From Thauera aromatica_A (GTDB lineage: Bacteria > Pseudomonadota > Gammaproteobacteria > Burkholderiales > Rhodocyclaceae), in the NCBI RefSeq assembly GCF_023093595.1, contig NZ_JALLIK010000102.1, forward strand, positions 50,977 through 114,976: a stretch of 64,000 nt of DNA, given 5' to 3'. This document shows, piece after piece, positions 30,905-42,254 of this stretch (positions are counted from its first letter, which is position 1; every line of letters begins with the position of its first letter). The notes beneath the pieces are model-generated. The model was not told where the DNA came from. It ran no database searches and saw only the letters and a list, made by a program, of their open reading frames with translations. The position numbers were made by a program, and so were the translations under genes.

Positions 30905-30989
30905 GACCGGTGCACAGTGGGCACGCAGGGACGGAAACACATAACAAGATCGAACGCGCCATGCCTGGCGCACTGAACGGAAAGCAACG

Positions 30990-32471
30990 ATGACGGACAT
31001 TCCTCTCCTCAGTCTGGCGGTCTGGGTGCCGATTCTCGGTGGCCTGCTGGTGCTGGCCACCGGCTCGGATCGCAATGCCCCGCTGGCGCGGATGCTCGCC
31101 TTCGCGGTTGCGGTGGCTGGCTTTATCGTGACCATTCCGCTCTATACCGGCTTCGATGCCAGCACCAGCGCGATGCAGTTCACCGAGCTGATGCCCTGGG
31201 TGCCGCGCTTCAACATCAACTACCACCTCGGGGTCGATGGCCTGTCGGTGCTGTTCGTGATTCTCAACGCCTTCATCACCATCCTGGTGGTGATGGCGGG
31301 CTGGCAGGTCATCCAGGACAAGGTCGCGCAGTACATGGCCGCCTTCCTGATCATGTCGGGGCTGATGAACGGGATCTTCTCGGCGCTCGACGGCGTGCTG
31401 TTCTACGTCTTCTTCGAGGCCTCGCTGATTCCGCTGTACCTGATCATCGGCATCTGGGGCGGCGCCAACCGGGTCTACGCGGCGATCAAGTTCTTCCTCT
31501 ATACGTTGCTCGGCTCGCTGCTGATGCTGATCGCGCTGCTCTACCTGTTCATGGAGTCCGGCGGCAGCTTCAGCATCCTCGACTGGCACCAGGTGCCGCT
31601 GGCAATCGAGCCGCAGGTGCTGATCTTCCTCGCCTTCCTGGTCGCGTTCGGGGTCAAGGTGCCGATGTGGCCGGTGCATACCTGGCTTCCCGATGCCCAC
31701 GTCGAGGCGCCCACCGGCGGTTCGGTGGTGCTGGCGGCGATCGCGCTCAAGCTCGGCGCCTACGGCTTCCTGCGCTTCTCGCTGCCGATCGTGCCTGATG
31801 CCGCGCAGCAGCTCGCCCCCCTGGTGATCACCCTGTCGCTGATCGCAGTGGTGTACATCGGCTTCGTCGCCCTGGTGCAGGCCGACATGAAGAAGCTGGT
31901 GGCCTACTCGTCGATCTCGCACATGGGCTTCGTCACCCTGGGCTTCTTCATCTTCAACCCGCTCGGCATGGAAGGCGCGCTGGTGCAGATGATCTCGCAC
32001 GGTTTCGTCTCGGGCGCGATGTTCCTGTGCATCGGCGTGCTCTACGACCGCATGCACTCGCGCCAGATCGCCGACTACGGTGGGGTGGTGCACACGATGC
32101 CGAAGTTCGCCGCGTTCTTCATGCTGTTCGCGATGGCCAACTCCGGCCTGCCGGCGACCTCGGGCTTCGTCGGTGAATTCATGGTCGTGCTCGGCGCGGT
32201 CCAGTTCAACTTCTGGATCGGCTTCACCGCCGCGATCACCCTGATCCTCGGCGCGGCCTATTCGCTGTGGATGTACAAGCGCGTCGTCTTCGGCAAGATC
32301 GCCAACAAGCACGTGGCCGAACTCACCGACATCAACGGTCGTGAATTCGCCTTCCTCGCGATCCTGGCGCTGTGCGTACTGGCGATGGGCTTGTACCCCT
32401 TCCCCTTCACCGAAGTGATGCACGCCTCGGTCAACGAACTCCTGCGGCATGTTGCCGTGAGCAAGCTCTGA
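30990..32471 (+). CDS. nuoM: NADH-quinone oxidoreductase subunit M
   Basis: NuoM is the middle antiporter-like subunit. It is 493 residues with about 14 transmembrane helices. The conserved FFEASLIPLYLIIGIWGG (key Glu of TM5), FGVKVPMWPVHTWLPDAHVEAP (key Lys of TM7) and AYSSISHMGFVTLG are present. It starts at the ATG at 30990 with GGAAAG upstream. nuoN starts 43 bp after its stop. Confidence 0.98.
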   Translation: MTDIPLLSLAVWVPILGGLLVLATGSDRNAPLARMLAFAVAVAGFIVTIPLYTGFDASTSAMQFTELMPWVPRFNINYHLGVDGLSVLFVILNAFITILVVMAGWQVIQDKVAQYMAAFLIMSGLMNGIFSALDGVLFYVFFEASLIPLYLIIGIWGGANRVYAAIKFFLYTLLGSLLMLIALLYLFMESGGSFSILDWHQVPLAIEPQVLIFLAFLVAFGVKVPMWPVHTWLPDAHVEAPTGGSVVLAAIALKLGAYGFLRFSLPIVPDAAQQLAPLVITLSLIAVVYIGFVALVQADMKKLVAYSSISHMGFVTLGFFIFNPLGMEGALVQMISHGFVSGAMFLCIGVLYDRMHSRQIADYGGVVHTMPKFAAFFMLFAMANSGLPATSGFVGEFMVVLGAVQFNFWIGFTAAITLILGAAYSLWMYKRVVFGKIANKHVAELTDINGREFAFLAILALCVLAMGLYPFPFTEVMHASVNELLRHVAVSKL

Positions 32472-32514
32472 GCGCGGCGCGCGTTCGAGAGACACTTAAC
32501 GGACTGGTCAGAAG

Positions 32515-33984
32515 ATGAATTTCGTCGTCCCCGACTTCTACCCCGCAGCGGCCGAAATCTTCGTCGCCGTGATGGCCCTGGTGATCATGCTGGCGAGCAC
32601 CTTCGCGCGCGGCATCGCGCGCGGGCTCGCCTACCACCTTACCCAATTCACCCTGATCGCGGCGGCCTTGATCACCATCTTCACGATGGAAGGCGAGGTC
32701 GTCTATACCTTCAGCAACCTGTTCATCAGCGACCTGCTGGGCGACTTCCTGAAGCTGATGATCTTCTTCTCGACCGCGATCGCGCTGCTCTACGGCCGCG
32801 GCTATCTGACCGACCGCAAGATCGACAAGCCCGAGTACTACCTGCTCGCGCTGCTGATGACGCTGGGCATGATGGTGATGGTCACCGCCAACCACATGCT
32901 GCCGATGTACATCGGCCTCGAAATGATGTCGCTGGCGCTGTACACGATGGTCGCCTTCGACCGCGACTCCTCGCGTTCGACCGAAGCCGCGATGAAGTAC
33001 TTCGTGCTCGGCGCGCTCGCCTCCGGCCTGCTCCTCTACGGCATGTCGATGGTCTATGGCGCGACCGGTACGCTGGAGTTCTCCGGCATCGCCCAGGCGA
33101 TCTACGGCCAGTCGGCGAACCAGACCGTGCTGATGTTCGGCCTCGTCTTCCTCGTCGCCGGAATCTGCTTCAAGCTCGGCGTTGTGCCTTTCCACATGTG
33201 GGTGCCCGACGTCTATCAGGGGGCGCCGACCGCAGTCACCCTGGTGATCGCCACTGCGCCCAAGCTGGCGGCGTTCGCGATGGCGGTGCGCCTGCTGATC
33301 TGGGCCCTGTTCGACCTTGCCGAAGAGTGGCAGGTGATGCTGATGCTGGTCGCCGGGGCCTCCATCGTGCTCGGCAACTTGGCCGCGATCGCGCAGCAGA
33401 ACATCAAGCGCATGCTCGCCTATTCGGGTATCTCGCACATGGGCTTCATGCTGCTGGGCCTGCTCGCCGGCGTCGTCGAAGGTGATCGTCACTTCGCCCT
33501 CAACGCCTACAGCTCGGCGATGTTCTACGCCGTGTCCTACGTGATCATGAGCCTGGCTTCGTTCGGCATGCTGATCCTGCTGTCGCGTGCCGGTTTCGAA
33601 GCCGAGAACATCGACGACTTCAAGGGCCTCAACAAGCGCAGCTCGTGGTACGCGCTGATGATGTTGTTCGTGATGTTCTCGATGGCCGGGGTGCCGTTCT
33701 TCATCGGCTTCTTCGCCAAGCTGTCGGTGCTGCAGGCGGTGGTCGCGGCCGGCTACCTGTGGCTGGCGGTGCTTGCGGTGGTGATGTCGGTGATCGGCGC
33801 TTTCTACTACCTGCGCGTGGTCAAGGTGATGTATTTCGACGAGCCGGTCGATGCCGCGCCGATTCGCGCTCCGGCCGAAGTGCGCGTGATGCTGTCGGCC
33901 AACGGCCTTGCGATCGCGGCTCTTGGGCTCGCGCCGCAGATGCTGATGTCGCTGTGCGCCTACGCGCTCCTGGGCTCGCTCTAA
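32515..33984 (+). CDS. nuoN: NADH-quinone oxidoreductase subunit N
   Basis: NuoN is the antiporter-like subunit nearest the peripheral arm. It is 489 residues with about 14 transmembrane helices. The motifs YIGLEMMSLALYTMVAF, KLGVVPFHMWVPDVYQGAP and AYSGISHMGFMLLG are typical. It is the last nuo gene. A GC-rich stretch of 101 bp follows, containing GCCGAC-G-GTCGGC (34023-34035), a possible weak terminator, before the Nudix gene. Confidence 0.98.
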   Translation: MNFVVPDFYPAAAEIFVAVMALVIMLASTFARGIARGLAYHLTQFTLIAAALITIFTMEGEVVYTFSNLFISDLLGDFLKLMIFFSTAIALLYGRGYLTDRKIDKPEYYLLALLMTLGMMVMVTANHMLPMYIGLEMMSLALYTMVAFDRDSSRSTEAAMKYFVLGALASGLLLYGMSMVYGATGTLEFSGIAQAIYGQSANQTVLMFGLVFLVAGICFKLGVVPFHMWVPDVYQGAPTAVTLVIATAPKLAAFAMAVRLLIWALFDLAEEWQVMLMLVAGASIVLGNLAAIAQQNIKRMLAYSGISHMGFMLLGLLAGVVEGDRHFALNAYSSAMFYAVSYVIMSLASFGMLILLSRAGFEAENIDDFKGLNKRSSWYALMMLFVMFSMAGVPFFIGFFAKLSVLQAVVAAGYLWLAVLAVVMSVIGAFYYLRVVKVMYFDEPVDAAPIRAPAEVRVMLSANGLAIAALGLAPQMLMSLCAYALLGSL

Positions 33985-34085
33985 AACGCCGGACCGAGGT
34001 GGCGCCGGCGAGGCGCCCACCCGCCGACGGTCGGCGCCGGAGCTCGCCGGTGGCGCGGGGAGCGCGGCTCGGCTAGGATCGGAAC

Positions 34086-34649
34086 ATGAGTGCCCCTGAC
34101 CTCGACGATCCCCTGCACGAGTACGAACTGGCCACCGAATGCGTGTTCGACGGTGCGCTGCTCCATGTCCGCCGCGACCGTGTTCGTCTGCCTGACGGTC
34201 GCGGTGGCGTGCGCGAGTATATCCGCCACCCCGGCGCCGTCGTCATCGTCGCCCTGTGCGACGACGGTACGCTGGTGTTCGAACGCCAGTACCGCTATCC
34301 GCTGCGCCGGGCCTTTCTCGAACTGCCCGCCGGCAAGATCGATGCGGGGGAGGAGCCTTTCGCCTGCGCCGTGCGCGAGTTGCGCGAGGAAACCGGCTAC
34401 CGCGCTGCCCGCTGGCGCCATGTCGGAGTGATGCACCCCTGCATCGGTTACTCCGACGAGCGCATCGAGATCTTCTACGCCAGTGGCCTGGAGCAGGTCG
34501 GCCACGCCTGGGACGACGGCGAGTTCCTCGAAATACTCCATCTTCCGGCCGCCGATGTCGAAGCCCGGATCCATGCCGGCGAGATCACCGACGCCAAGAC
34601 GATCACCGCTTTCTTTCGTGCCCTGCCGCTGATCCGCGGGGCGGAGTGA
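34086..34649 (+). CDS. Nudix hydrolase, ADP-ribose pyrophosphatase type
   Basis: The protein probably hydrolyses ADP-ribose or related nucleoside diphosphate sugars, giving AMP and ribose-5-phosphate. It is 187 residues. The Nudix box matches Gx5Ex7REUxEExGU exactly (GKIDAGEEPFACAVRELREE, then TGY). Features of the NudF-like subgroup are the VFERQYRYPLRRAFLELPAG strand before the box and the Pro/Gly-rich HPCIGYSDERIEIFYA after it. Its place between nuoN and nadE suggests a role in NAD turnover (inference). E. coli symbol nudF is not certain to be orthologous. Confidence 0.88.
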   Translation: MSAPDLDDPLHEYELATECVFDGALLHVRRDRVRLPDGRGGVREYIRHPGAVVIVALCDDGTLVFERQYRYPLRRAFLELPAGKIDAGEEPFACAVRELREETGYRAARWRHVGVMHPCIGYSDERIEIFYASGLEQVGHAWDDGEFLEILHLPAADVEARIHAGEITDAKTITAFFRALPLIRGAE

Positions 34650-34684
34650 CTACCGCCGCCGTGATTGGCGCCGTGCCTGCGCAA

Positions 34685-34708
34685 GCGGCAGCCGCGCGCG
34701 GCTGCCGC
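34685..34708. terminator. Perfect 24-bp palindrome between the Nudix gene and nadE
   Basis: The 24 bases equal their own reverse complement (half-site GCGGCAGCCGCG). An outer stem ATTGGCG/CGCCAAT (near 34667 and 34706) can extend it. No T-run follows. It is a candidate terminator or mRNA-stabilising hairpin. Confidence 0.55.
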
Positions 34709-34727
34709 CAATAATCGAGATTCCAGG

Positions 34728-36356
34728 ATGAATGCAAGCGCCCATTCCCCCGTCACCATCGCCGTCGCCCAGCTCAATCTCACCGTCGGCGACCTCGTCG
34801 GCAATGCCGACCGGATCATCGCCGCGATCGCCGAGGCGCGCGCTGCGGGCGCCGACATCGTGCTCACTCCCGAGCTCGCGCTCTCTGGCTATCCGCCCGA
34901 AGACCTGCTGTTGCGGCCCGACTTCTACCGCGCCTGCGCCCGCGAAGTGCAGCGCATCGCCGACGCCGCGCACGGCCTCACCGTGGTCCTCGGCCATCCG
35001 GCCGAGGCGGGCGGCTTGCGCTACAACACCGCTTCGGTGCTGCGCAGCCGCGGCGTGCTCGCGAGCTACCACAAGAACCTGTTGCCCAACTACGAAGTCT
35101 TCGACGAGGAACGCTACTTCGAAGCCGGTGCAGCGCCCTGCGTGTTCGAATGCAAGGGCGTGCGCTTCGGCATCAACATCTGCGCCGACGTCTGGGAGCC
35201 GAGGCCGGCACGGGCGGCGAAGGCGGCGGGAGCGCAGGTACTGCTCGCGCTCAACGCCTCGCCCTATCACATGAACAAGCAGGCGCTGCGCCTGCAGGTG
35301 CTGGGCGAGCGCGTGACCGAAACCCGGCTCCCGGTGCTGTACTGCAACATGGTCGGCGGCCAGGACGAGCTGGTTTTCGACGGCGCCTCCTTCGCCCTCG
35401 ATGGCGATGGCTCCCTGGCCTACCAGGCGGGCACGTTCGCCGAAAGCCTCGACGTGCTGCGCTGGGAAGACGGACGTTGGCAGAGTACGGTGCGGATCGC
35501 GCCGCGCACGCTCGAAGCCGAAGTATACGAGGCGCTGAAAACCGGAGTGCGCGACTATCTGGGCAAGAACCGCTTCCCCTCGGCGATCATCGGCCTGTCC
35601 GGAGGAATCGACTCGGCCCTGACCCTGGCCGTCGCCGTCGATGCCCTGGGCGCGGAGCGGGTGCGTGCGGTGATGATGCCTTCGCCCTACACTGCGCAGA
35701 TGAGCCTGGACGACTCGCGTGAAATGGTGCGCCGGCTCGGTGTGCGCTACGACGAAATTCCGATCGAGCCGGCGATGAAGGTGTTTGCCGAACTGCTTGC
35801 GCCGCAATTTGCCGGCCTGCCCGCCGACACCACCGAAGAAAACCTGCAGAGCCGTATCCGCGGCATGATCCTGATGGCGCTATCGAACAAGACCGGCGCG
35901 ATCGTCCTCACCACCGGCAACAAGAGCGAAATGGCCACCGGCTACGCCACCCTCTACGGGGACATGGCCGGCGGCTTCGCGGTACTCAAGGATCTGTACA
36001 AGACCTTCGTGTTCCGCCTGTCGAACTGGCGCAACACGGTCGCCCCGGTGATCCCGCAGAACATCATCGACCGCCCGCCCTCGGCCGAGCTCAAGCCCGA
36101 CCAGAAGGACCAGGACAGCCTGCCCCCCTACGAAGTGCTCGATGCGATCATCGAAGCCTACATGGAACGCGACGAATCCCCGCGCGAGATCATCGCCGCC
36201 GGCTACCCCGAGGCCGAGGTCCGGCGCACGGTGGCGATGCTCAAGCGCAACGAATACAAGCGCCGCCAATCCCCGGTCGGCATTCGCGTCACTCCGCGCG
36301 GCTTCGGCCGGGACTGGCGCTACCCGATCACGTCCCGCTACCAGGACGAGTTCTGA
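34728..36356 (+). CDS. nadE: Glutamine-dependent NAD+ synthetase
   Basis: NadE amidates deamido-NAD to NAD using ammonia from glutamine. It is 542 residues from the ATG at 34728 (MNASAHSPVTIAVAQLN); an upstream in-frame start at 34665 is less likely. Residues 1-~265 are the nitrilase-like glutaminase domain with the Glu-Lys-Cys triad in TPELALSGYPPEDLL, YHKNLLPNYEVFDE and GINICADVWE. Residues ~270-542 are the synthetase domain with the PP-loop GLSGGIDSAL, TTGNKSEMATGY and DRPPSAELKPDQKDQDSLP. Ammonia is channelled between the domains in this family. glnB follows after 35 bp, a pairing seen in many betaproteobacteria. Confidence 0.97.
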   Translation: MNASAHSPVTIAVAQLNLTVGDLVGNADRIIAAIAEARAAGADIVLTPELALSGYPPEDLLLRPDFYRACAREVQRIADAAHGLTVVLGHPAEAGGLRYNTASVLRSRGVLASYHKNLLPNYEVFDEERYFEAGAAPCVFECKGVRFGINICADVWEPRPARAAKAAGAQVLLALNASPYHMNKQALRLQVLGERVTETRLPVLYCNMVGGQDELVFDGASFALDGDGSLAYQAGTFAESLDVLRWEDGRWQSTVRIAPRTLEAEVYEALKTGVRDYLGKNRFPSAIIGLSGGIDSALTLAVAVDALGAERVRAVMMPSPYTAQMSLDDSREMVRRLGVRYDEIPIEPAMKVFAELLAPQFAGLPADTTEENLQSRIRGMILMALSNKTGAIVLTTGNKSEMATGYATLYGDMAGGFAVLKDLYKTFVFRLSNWRNTVAPVIPQNIIDRPPSAELKPDQKDQDSLPPYEVLDAIIEAYMERDESPREIIAAGYPEAEVRRTVAMLKRNEYKRRQSPVGIRVTPRGFGRDWRYPITSRYQDEF

Positions 36357-36391
36357 AACGAGTTCTGAAACATTCGACAAGGAGGAATGGG

Positions 36392-36730
36392 ATGAAGAAG
36401 ATCGAAGCGATCATCAAGCCGTTCAAGCTGGACGAGGTGCGTGAAGGCCTGTCCGAAGTGGGAATCACCGGCCTGACGGTGACCGAGGTGAAGGGCTTCG
36501 GCCGCCAGAAAGGGCATACCGAGCTGTATCGCGGCGCGGAGTACGTGGTCGATTTCCTGCCCAAGATCAAGGTCGAGCTCGTCCTCGCCGACGACATGGT
36601 CGATCCGGCCGTCGAGGCGATCATCAAGGCCGCGCATACCGGCAAGATCGGCGACGGCAAGATCTTCGTGATGGCGGTCGAGCAGGTGATCCGCATCCGC
36701 ACCGGCGAAACCAACGAAGCCGCAATCTGA
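36392..36730 (+). CDS. glnB: Nitrogen regulatory protein PII
   Basis: PII signals nitrogen and energy status by binding ATP/ADP and 2-oxoglutarate and by uridylylation. It is 112 residues, the standard length. The T-loop carries the uridylylated Tyr51 in HTELYRGAEYVVDF. The B-loop is HTGKIGDGKIF and the C-loop IRTGETNEAA. No amtB is adjacent, so GlnB rather than GlnK is the better name. It follows nadE by 35 bp with AAGGAGGA as ribosome-binding site; PII control of NAD synthetase is reported in other bacteria. Confidence 0.95.
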   Translation: MKKIEAIIKPFKLDEVREGLSEVGITGLTVTEVKGFGRQKGHTELYRGAEYVVDFLPKIKVELVLADDMVDPAVEAIIKAAHTGKIGDGKIFVMAVEQVIRIRTGETNEAAI

Positions 36731-36847
36731 TCCGCCGCTGCGAGCCGGCGCGCGAGTGCGGTGCCACCATTGCGGCGGCCGTCGTGGATGACGGCTGCCG
36801 ACCAGGCTTGCCGCTGCGCCCACCGCCGTCCCTGTATCGCCCCGCTT

Positions 36848-37981
36848 TCAGGCCGGCTCGGGCCGGCGCGGTGCGGCATTCCGGGCGCGCAGCAGCACCA
36901 GCAAGGCGCCGCTGCCGCCTTCGTGCGGACCGGCCTGGCAGAAGGCGAGGATCTCCTCGCGCTGGGCCAGCCAGCCGCGCGAGAGCTGCTTGAGGATCGA
37001 TTCCTTGCCCGGCGAACCGTGGCCCTTGCCGTGGATCACGCGGATGCAGCGCCTGCCCTGGCTGAGACTGTCGTGGAGGAAGTGGCCGAGCGCGGCGCGC
37101 GCTTCGTCACGGGTCAGCCCATGGAGGTCGATCTGGCCCTGCAGCACCCAGCGTCCGCGGCGCAGGTCGGTGAGCACGCGGCGGGGCAGGCCGGCGCGCA
37201 GGAACGCCGCCTCGTCGCCCATGTCGAGACGGTCCTCGAACGTGAGCGGCGCGATCAGCGATTCATCCAGCGCAGCCCGTTCGTCGGCGTCGTGCTTGAC
37301 CGGTGCCGGGGCGGGCGCCGGGCGTTCCAGTTCGACCCGGTTGTCGTGGTCCAGCGGCCGGGCGTCGCCGACCACGAGGCGGAACAGCGCTGCCGGATCG
37401 CTTGCCTCGACATCGGTCGGCAGCACGATCGCATCCGGACGCTGGATGCGGGCGCCGCTCGCGGCAGAAGGGCTGCGGGCGTGGTGGCGGTGCGCCGTCT
37501 CCAGTTCCACCCGGCCGCAATCGCGCAGCGGCACGACGCCAGCGTAGGCGGCCCGCAACGGGTCGGATTCCGGGCGGCGAGGGGGCGGGGCGAGGTCGTC
37601 GTCGGCGCGGTCCCGGCGGCGCGGGACGGGGGCGGGGCGGGGCGGCTCGATCTCGGCCCGGTCGCCGCGGCGCAGCGGGCGGACCGCGCCGAGCGCCTGG
37701 CGGAACAAAGCCCGCTCGGCTTCGTCCACCGACGCCGCGCCGGGGCCGTCCGGCGCCTGGGCAGAATCGGCGCGTGCGCCGCCGGATGGCGCGGGAGGTG
37801 CCTTTTCCGGTGCGCGCCCGGCTCCCGTCGGCGGCGAGGCAGGCTGCGTCGCCGCCTCCTGCTGTTCCCGGAGCTGCCGACGCAGCGCGGCGAAAGGCCC
37901 GTCGCTGGCCTTGGCGCCGTCGTCGCGCCCGCGTCCGCCGGCTTTTGCCGATGGAGGGCTGCTGCGCGGGCGGCGGGCCAT
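36848..37981 (-). CDS. Smr/MutS2-type domain protein with triplicated N-terminal motif
   Basis: This 377-residue protein has a C-terminal Smr domain (~285-365) with the conserved LHGLT (286-290) and HGKGHGS (317-323) motifs. Smr domains nick or bind nucleic acids, and stand-alone proteobacterial versions are often linked to ribosome or mRNA surveillance. Residues 1-85 are a low-complexity Arg/Ala/Pro/Gly region. Residues 91-230 hold three diverged copies of one motif: LFRQALGAVRPLRRGDRAEI (92-111), LRAAYAGVVPLRDCGRVELE (142-161) and LFRLVVGDARPLDHDNRVEL (199-218), the first and third followed by a Pro-rich linker. As I recall, single-copy versions are usual. It starts 8 bp after trxB on the same strand. 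Confidence 0.85.
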   Translation of the reverse strand: MARRPRSSPPSAKAGGRGRDDGAKASDGPFAALRRQLREQQEAATQPASPPTGAGRAPEKAPPAPSGGARADSAQAPDGPGAASVDEAERALFRQALGAVRPLRRGDRAEIEPPRPAPVPRRRDRADDDLAPPPRRPESDPLRAAYAGVVPLRDCGRVELETAHRHHARSPSAASGARIQRPDAIVLPTDVEASDPAALFRLVVGDARPLDHDNRVELERPAPAPAPVKHDADERAALDESLIAPLTFEDRLDMGDEAAFLRAGLPRRVLTDLRRGRWVLQGQIDLHGLTRDEARAALGHFLHDSLSQGRRCIRVIHGKGHGSPGKESILKQLSRGWLAQREEILAFCQAGPHEGGSGALLVLLRARNAAPRRPEPA

Positions 37982-37989
37982 GGTGCGCT

Positions 37990-38940
37990 TCAGCCCAGGG
38001 CGTCGAGATAACGCTCGGCGTCGAGCGCGGCCATGCAGCCGGTTCCGGCCGACGTCACCGCCTGGCGGTAGGTGTGGTCCTGGACGTCGCCGGCGGCGAA
38101 CACGCCCGCCACGCTGGTCTGGGTGGCGTTGCCGTGCCGTCCGCCCTGGGTGACGATGTAGCCGTTCTCCATTTCGAGCTGGCCTTCGAAGATGTCGGAG
38201 TTGGGCTTGTGCCCGATCGCGATGAACACGCCCTGCAAGGCCACCTCGCGGGTCGCGCCCGAGCCCACGTCCTTGATCCGCATCCCGGTGACGCCGGAGC
38301 TGTCGCCGAGGATCTCGTCGAGGGTGGCGTTGAGCGCGAGTTCGATCTTGCCGGCGGCGACCTTCTCCATCAGCTTGTCGATCATGATCTTCTCGGCGCG
38401 GAACTGTTCGCGGCGGTGCACCAGGGTGACCTTCTTCGCGATGTTGGCCAGATACAGCGCCTCCTCGACCGCAGTGTCGCCGCCACCGATCACGGCGACC
38501 TCCTGGTTACGGTAGAAGAAGCCGTCGCAGGTCGCGCAGGCCGAAACGCCGCGGCCGGCGAACTTTTCTTCCGAAGGCAGGCCGAGGTACTTGGCTGTGG
38601 CGCCGGTGGCGATGATCAGCGCATCGCAGGTGTATTCGCCCGAATCGCCGACCAGGCGGAAGGGCCTTTGGGCCAGTTCCACGGTGTGGATGTGATCGAA
38701 GATCATCTCGGTGTTGAAGCGCTCGGCATGCTTCTGGAAGCGCGCCATCAGCTCGGGCCCCTGCACGCCGTCGGCATCGGCCGGCCAGTTGTCCACATCG
38801 GTCGTGGTCATCAGCTGGCCGCCCTGGGCAAGACCGGTGACGAGCACGGGAGCAAGGTTGGCGCGTGCGGCATAGACCGCGGCGGTGTAGCCGGCCGGGC
38901 CGGAACCGAGGATCAGCAGGCGGGCGTGTTTGGTGGTCAT
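37990..38940 (-). CDS. trxB: Thioredoxin reductase
   Basis: TrxB reduces thioredoxin with NADPH via FAD. It is 316 residues from the start at 38940 (MTTKHARLLILGSGPAG), with an alternative ATG 9 bp upstream. The FAD-binding GSGPAGYTAA is near the N-terminus. The redox pair is CATC in ACATCDGFFYRN. The NADPH-binding GGGDTAVEEALYL and HRREQFRA follow, and GVFAAGDVQDHTYRQAVTSA is the C-terminal FAD motif. It is co-oriented with and 8 bp from the Smr gene. Confidence 0.97.
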   Translation of the reverse strand: MTTKHARLLILGSGPAGYTAAVYAARANLAPVLVTGLAQGGQLMTTTDVDNWPADADGVQGPELMARFQKHAERFNTEMIFDHIHTVELAQRPFRLVGDSGEYTCDALIIATGATAKYLGLPSEEKFAGRGVSACATCDGFFYRNQEVAVIGGGDTAVEEALYLANIAKKVTLVHRREQFRAEKIMIDKLMEKVAAGKIELALNATLDEILGDSSGVTGMRIKDVGSGATREVALQGVFIAIGHKPNSDIFEGQLEMENGYIVTQGGRHGNATQTSVAGVFAAGDVQDHTYRQAVTSAGTGCMAALDAERYLDALG

Positions 38941-39021
38941 GAAGGGCATTCCTGCGGGTTGCGAACGAAGGGCCGATTATAGCCGAGGGTGCAGTCCCGA
39001 TCCCGCCGCGCCCGGCTGCGT

Positions 39022-39693
39022 TCAGATTTCGCCCAGGCGCTCGCGCAGCACGATGCCGTCGGCCCGCTCCTCGATCAGGCCCTGCTGGCCGAGATCCTTC
39101 ATCACACGGCTGACCATCTCGCGCGAGGCGCCGATCATCTTGGCGATGTCCTGCTTGGACAGGCGGCGCACGAGCACGGTCTCGCCGCTGACGTCCTCGG
39201 CCAGCTCGATCAGCAGCCGCGCGACCCGGCCATAGACGTCCATCAGGGCGAGGCTCTCGATCTTGCGATCGGCATAGCGCAGGCGCTCGGCGAGGTTGCA
39301 CATGATGCGCCACGAAACGTCGAAGCTGCCTTCCATGATGCGGCGGAAATCCTGTTTGGAGATCAGCACCAGGTCCGATGGCATGACCGCGACCACCGAT
39401 GCCGAGCGCGGCTGCTCATCGAACATCGCCATCTCGCCGAAGAGCTCGCCCTGGCCCAGGATGGAGAGGATCACTTCACGTCCGTCTTCGTCGCTGACCA
39501 CGACCTTGAGGCTGCCGGTCAGCACCAGGTAGACATAGTCGGGCCGGTCGCCGGCGATCAGCGCCGATTGCCCGCGCGCCACCCTGCGCATCATCGCCAC
39601 CTGCGCCACGGCATCCAGCGCCTGGTCGGAAAGTCCGTGGAACAGCGGGAAGGTTTTCAGGGCGATGACGGAAACGGTGGCGATCCGGGGCAT
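39022..39693 (-). CDS. Crp/Fnr-family transcriptional regulator
   Basis: This is a cyclic-nucleotide-binding-domain regulator of 223 residues from the start at 39693 (MPRIATVSVIALKTFPLF, with GGAG upstream). The effector domain (~15-130) has the cap-like GQGELFGEMAMFDEQPRSASVVA segment, close to the cyclic-nucleotide phosphate-binding cassette of CRP. The HTH_CRP is in RLSKQDIAKMIGASREMVSR. The N-terminal cysteine cluster of FNR is absent, so it is not an oxygen-sensing Fe-S regulator. Its ligand is not determinable. It is divergent from ftsK and 81 bp upstream of trxB on the same strand. Confidence 0.9.
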   Translation of the reverse strand: MPRIATVSVIALKTFPLFHGLSDQALDAVAQVAMMRRVARGQSALIAGDRPDYVYLVLTGSLKVVVSDEDGREVILSILGQGELFGEMAMFDEQPRSASVVAVMPSDLVLISKQDFRRIMEGSFDVSWRIMCNLAERLRYADRKIESLALMDVYGRVARLLIELAEDVSGETVLVRRLSKQDIAKMIGASREMVSRVMKDLGQQGLIEERADGIVLRERLGEI

Positions 39694-39920
39694 GGCGACT
39701 CCAGCGTTCGGTAGCGGATGGCGGGCGGTCGGCCCCGCGACGCGCAAGTGTAGTAGACGATTCCGCGGCGAGCCAGCGGCGATCGCACGACAGCCCCCCG
39801 GAGCGGCGCGCGGGGGCGGGCTCATACGTCCGCTCCGGCGCCGGTCATGCCGCCGCCTGCCGCCGCTGCGGCGTTTGTGAGCAGGCGCAACATCGCGGAC
39901 GGCAGGGCTGGGCGATCCCG

Positions 39921-39926
39921 TATAAT
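39921..39926 (+). promoter_or_regulatory. Likely -10 element of the ftsK promoter
   Basis: A perfect TATAAT lies 40 bp before ftsK; no good -35 is seen at 16-18 bp. The divergent space 39694-39965 otherwise holds no gene and should also contain the regulator's promoter on the minus strand. Confidence 0.45.
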
Positions 39927-39965
39927 CCGGGCGTTGTTCCACTCCGGCCGCCTCTCCCCCTGTTC

Positions 39966-42250
<2,285 letters not shown>

Positions 42251-42254
<4 letters not shown>

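Noticed and set aside
39022..39693. Regulator as an oxygen-sensing FNR
   Set aside because: The N-terminal cysteine cluster that binds the [4Fe-4S] centre is missing; it is only assignable to the Crp/Fnr superfamily.
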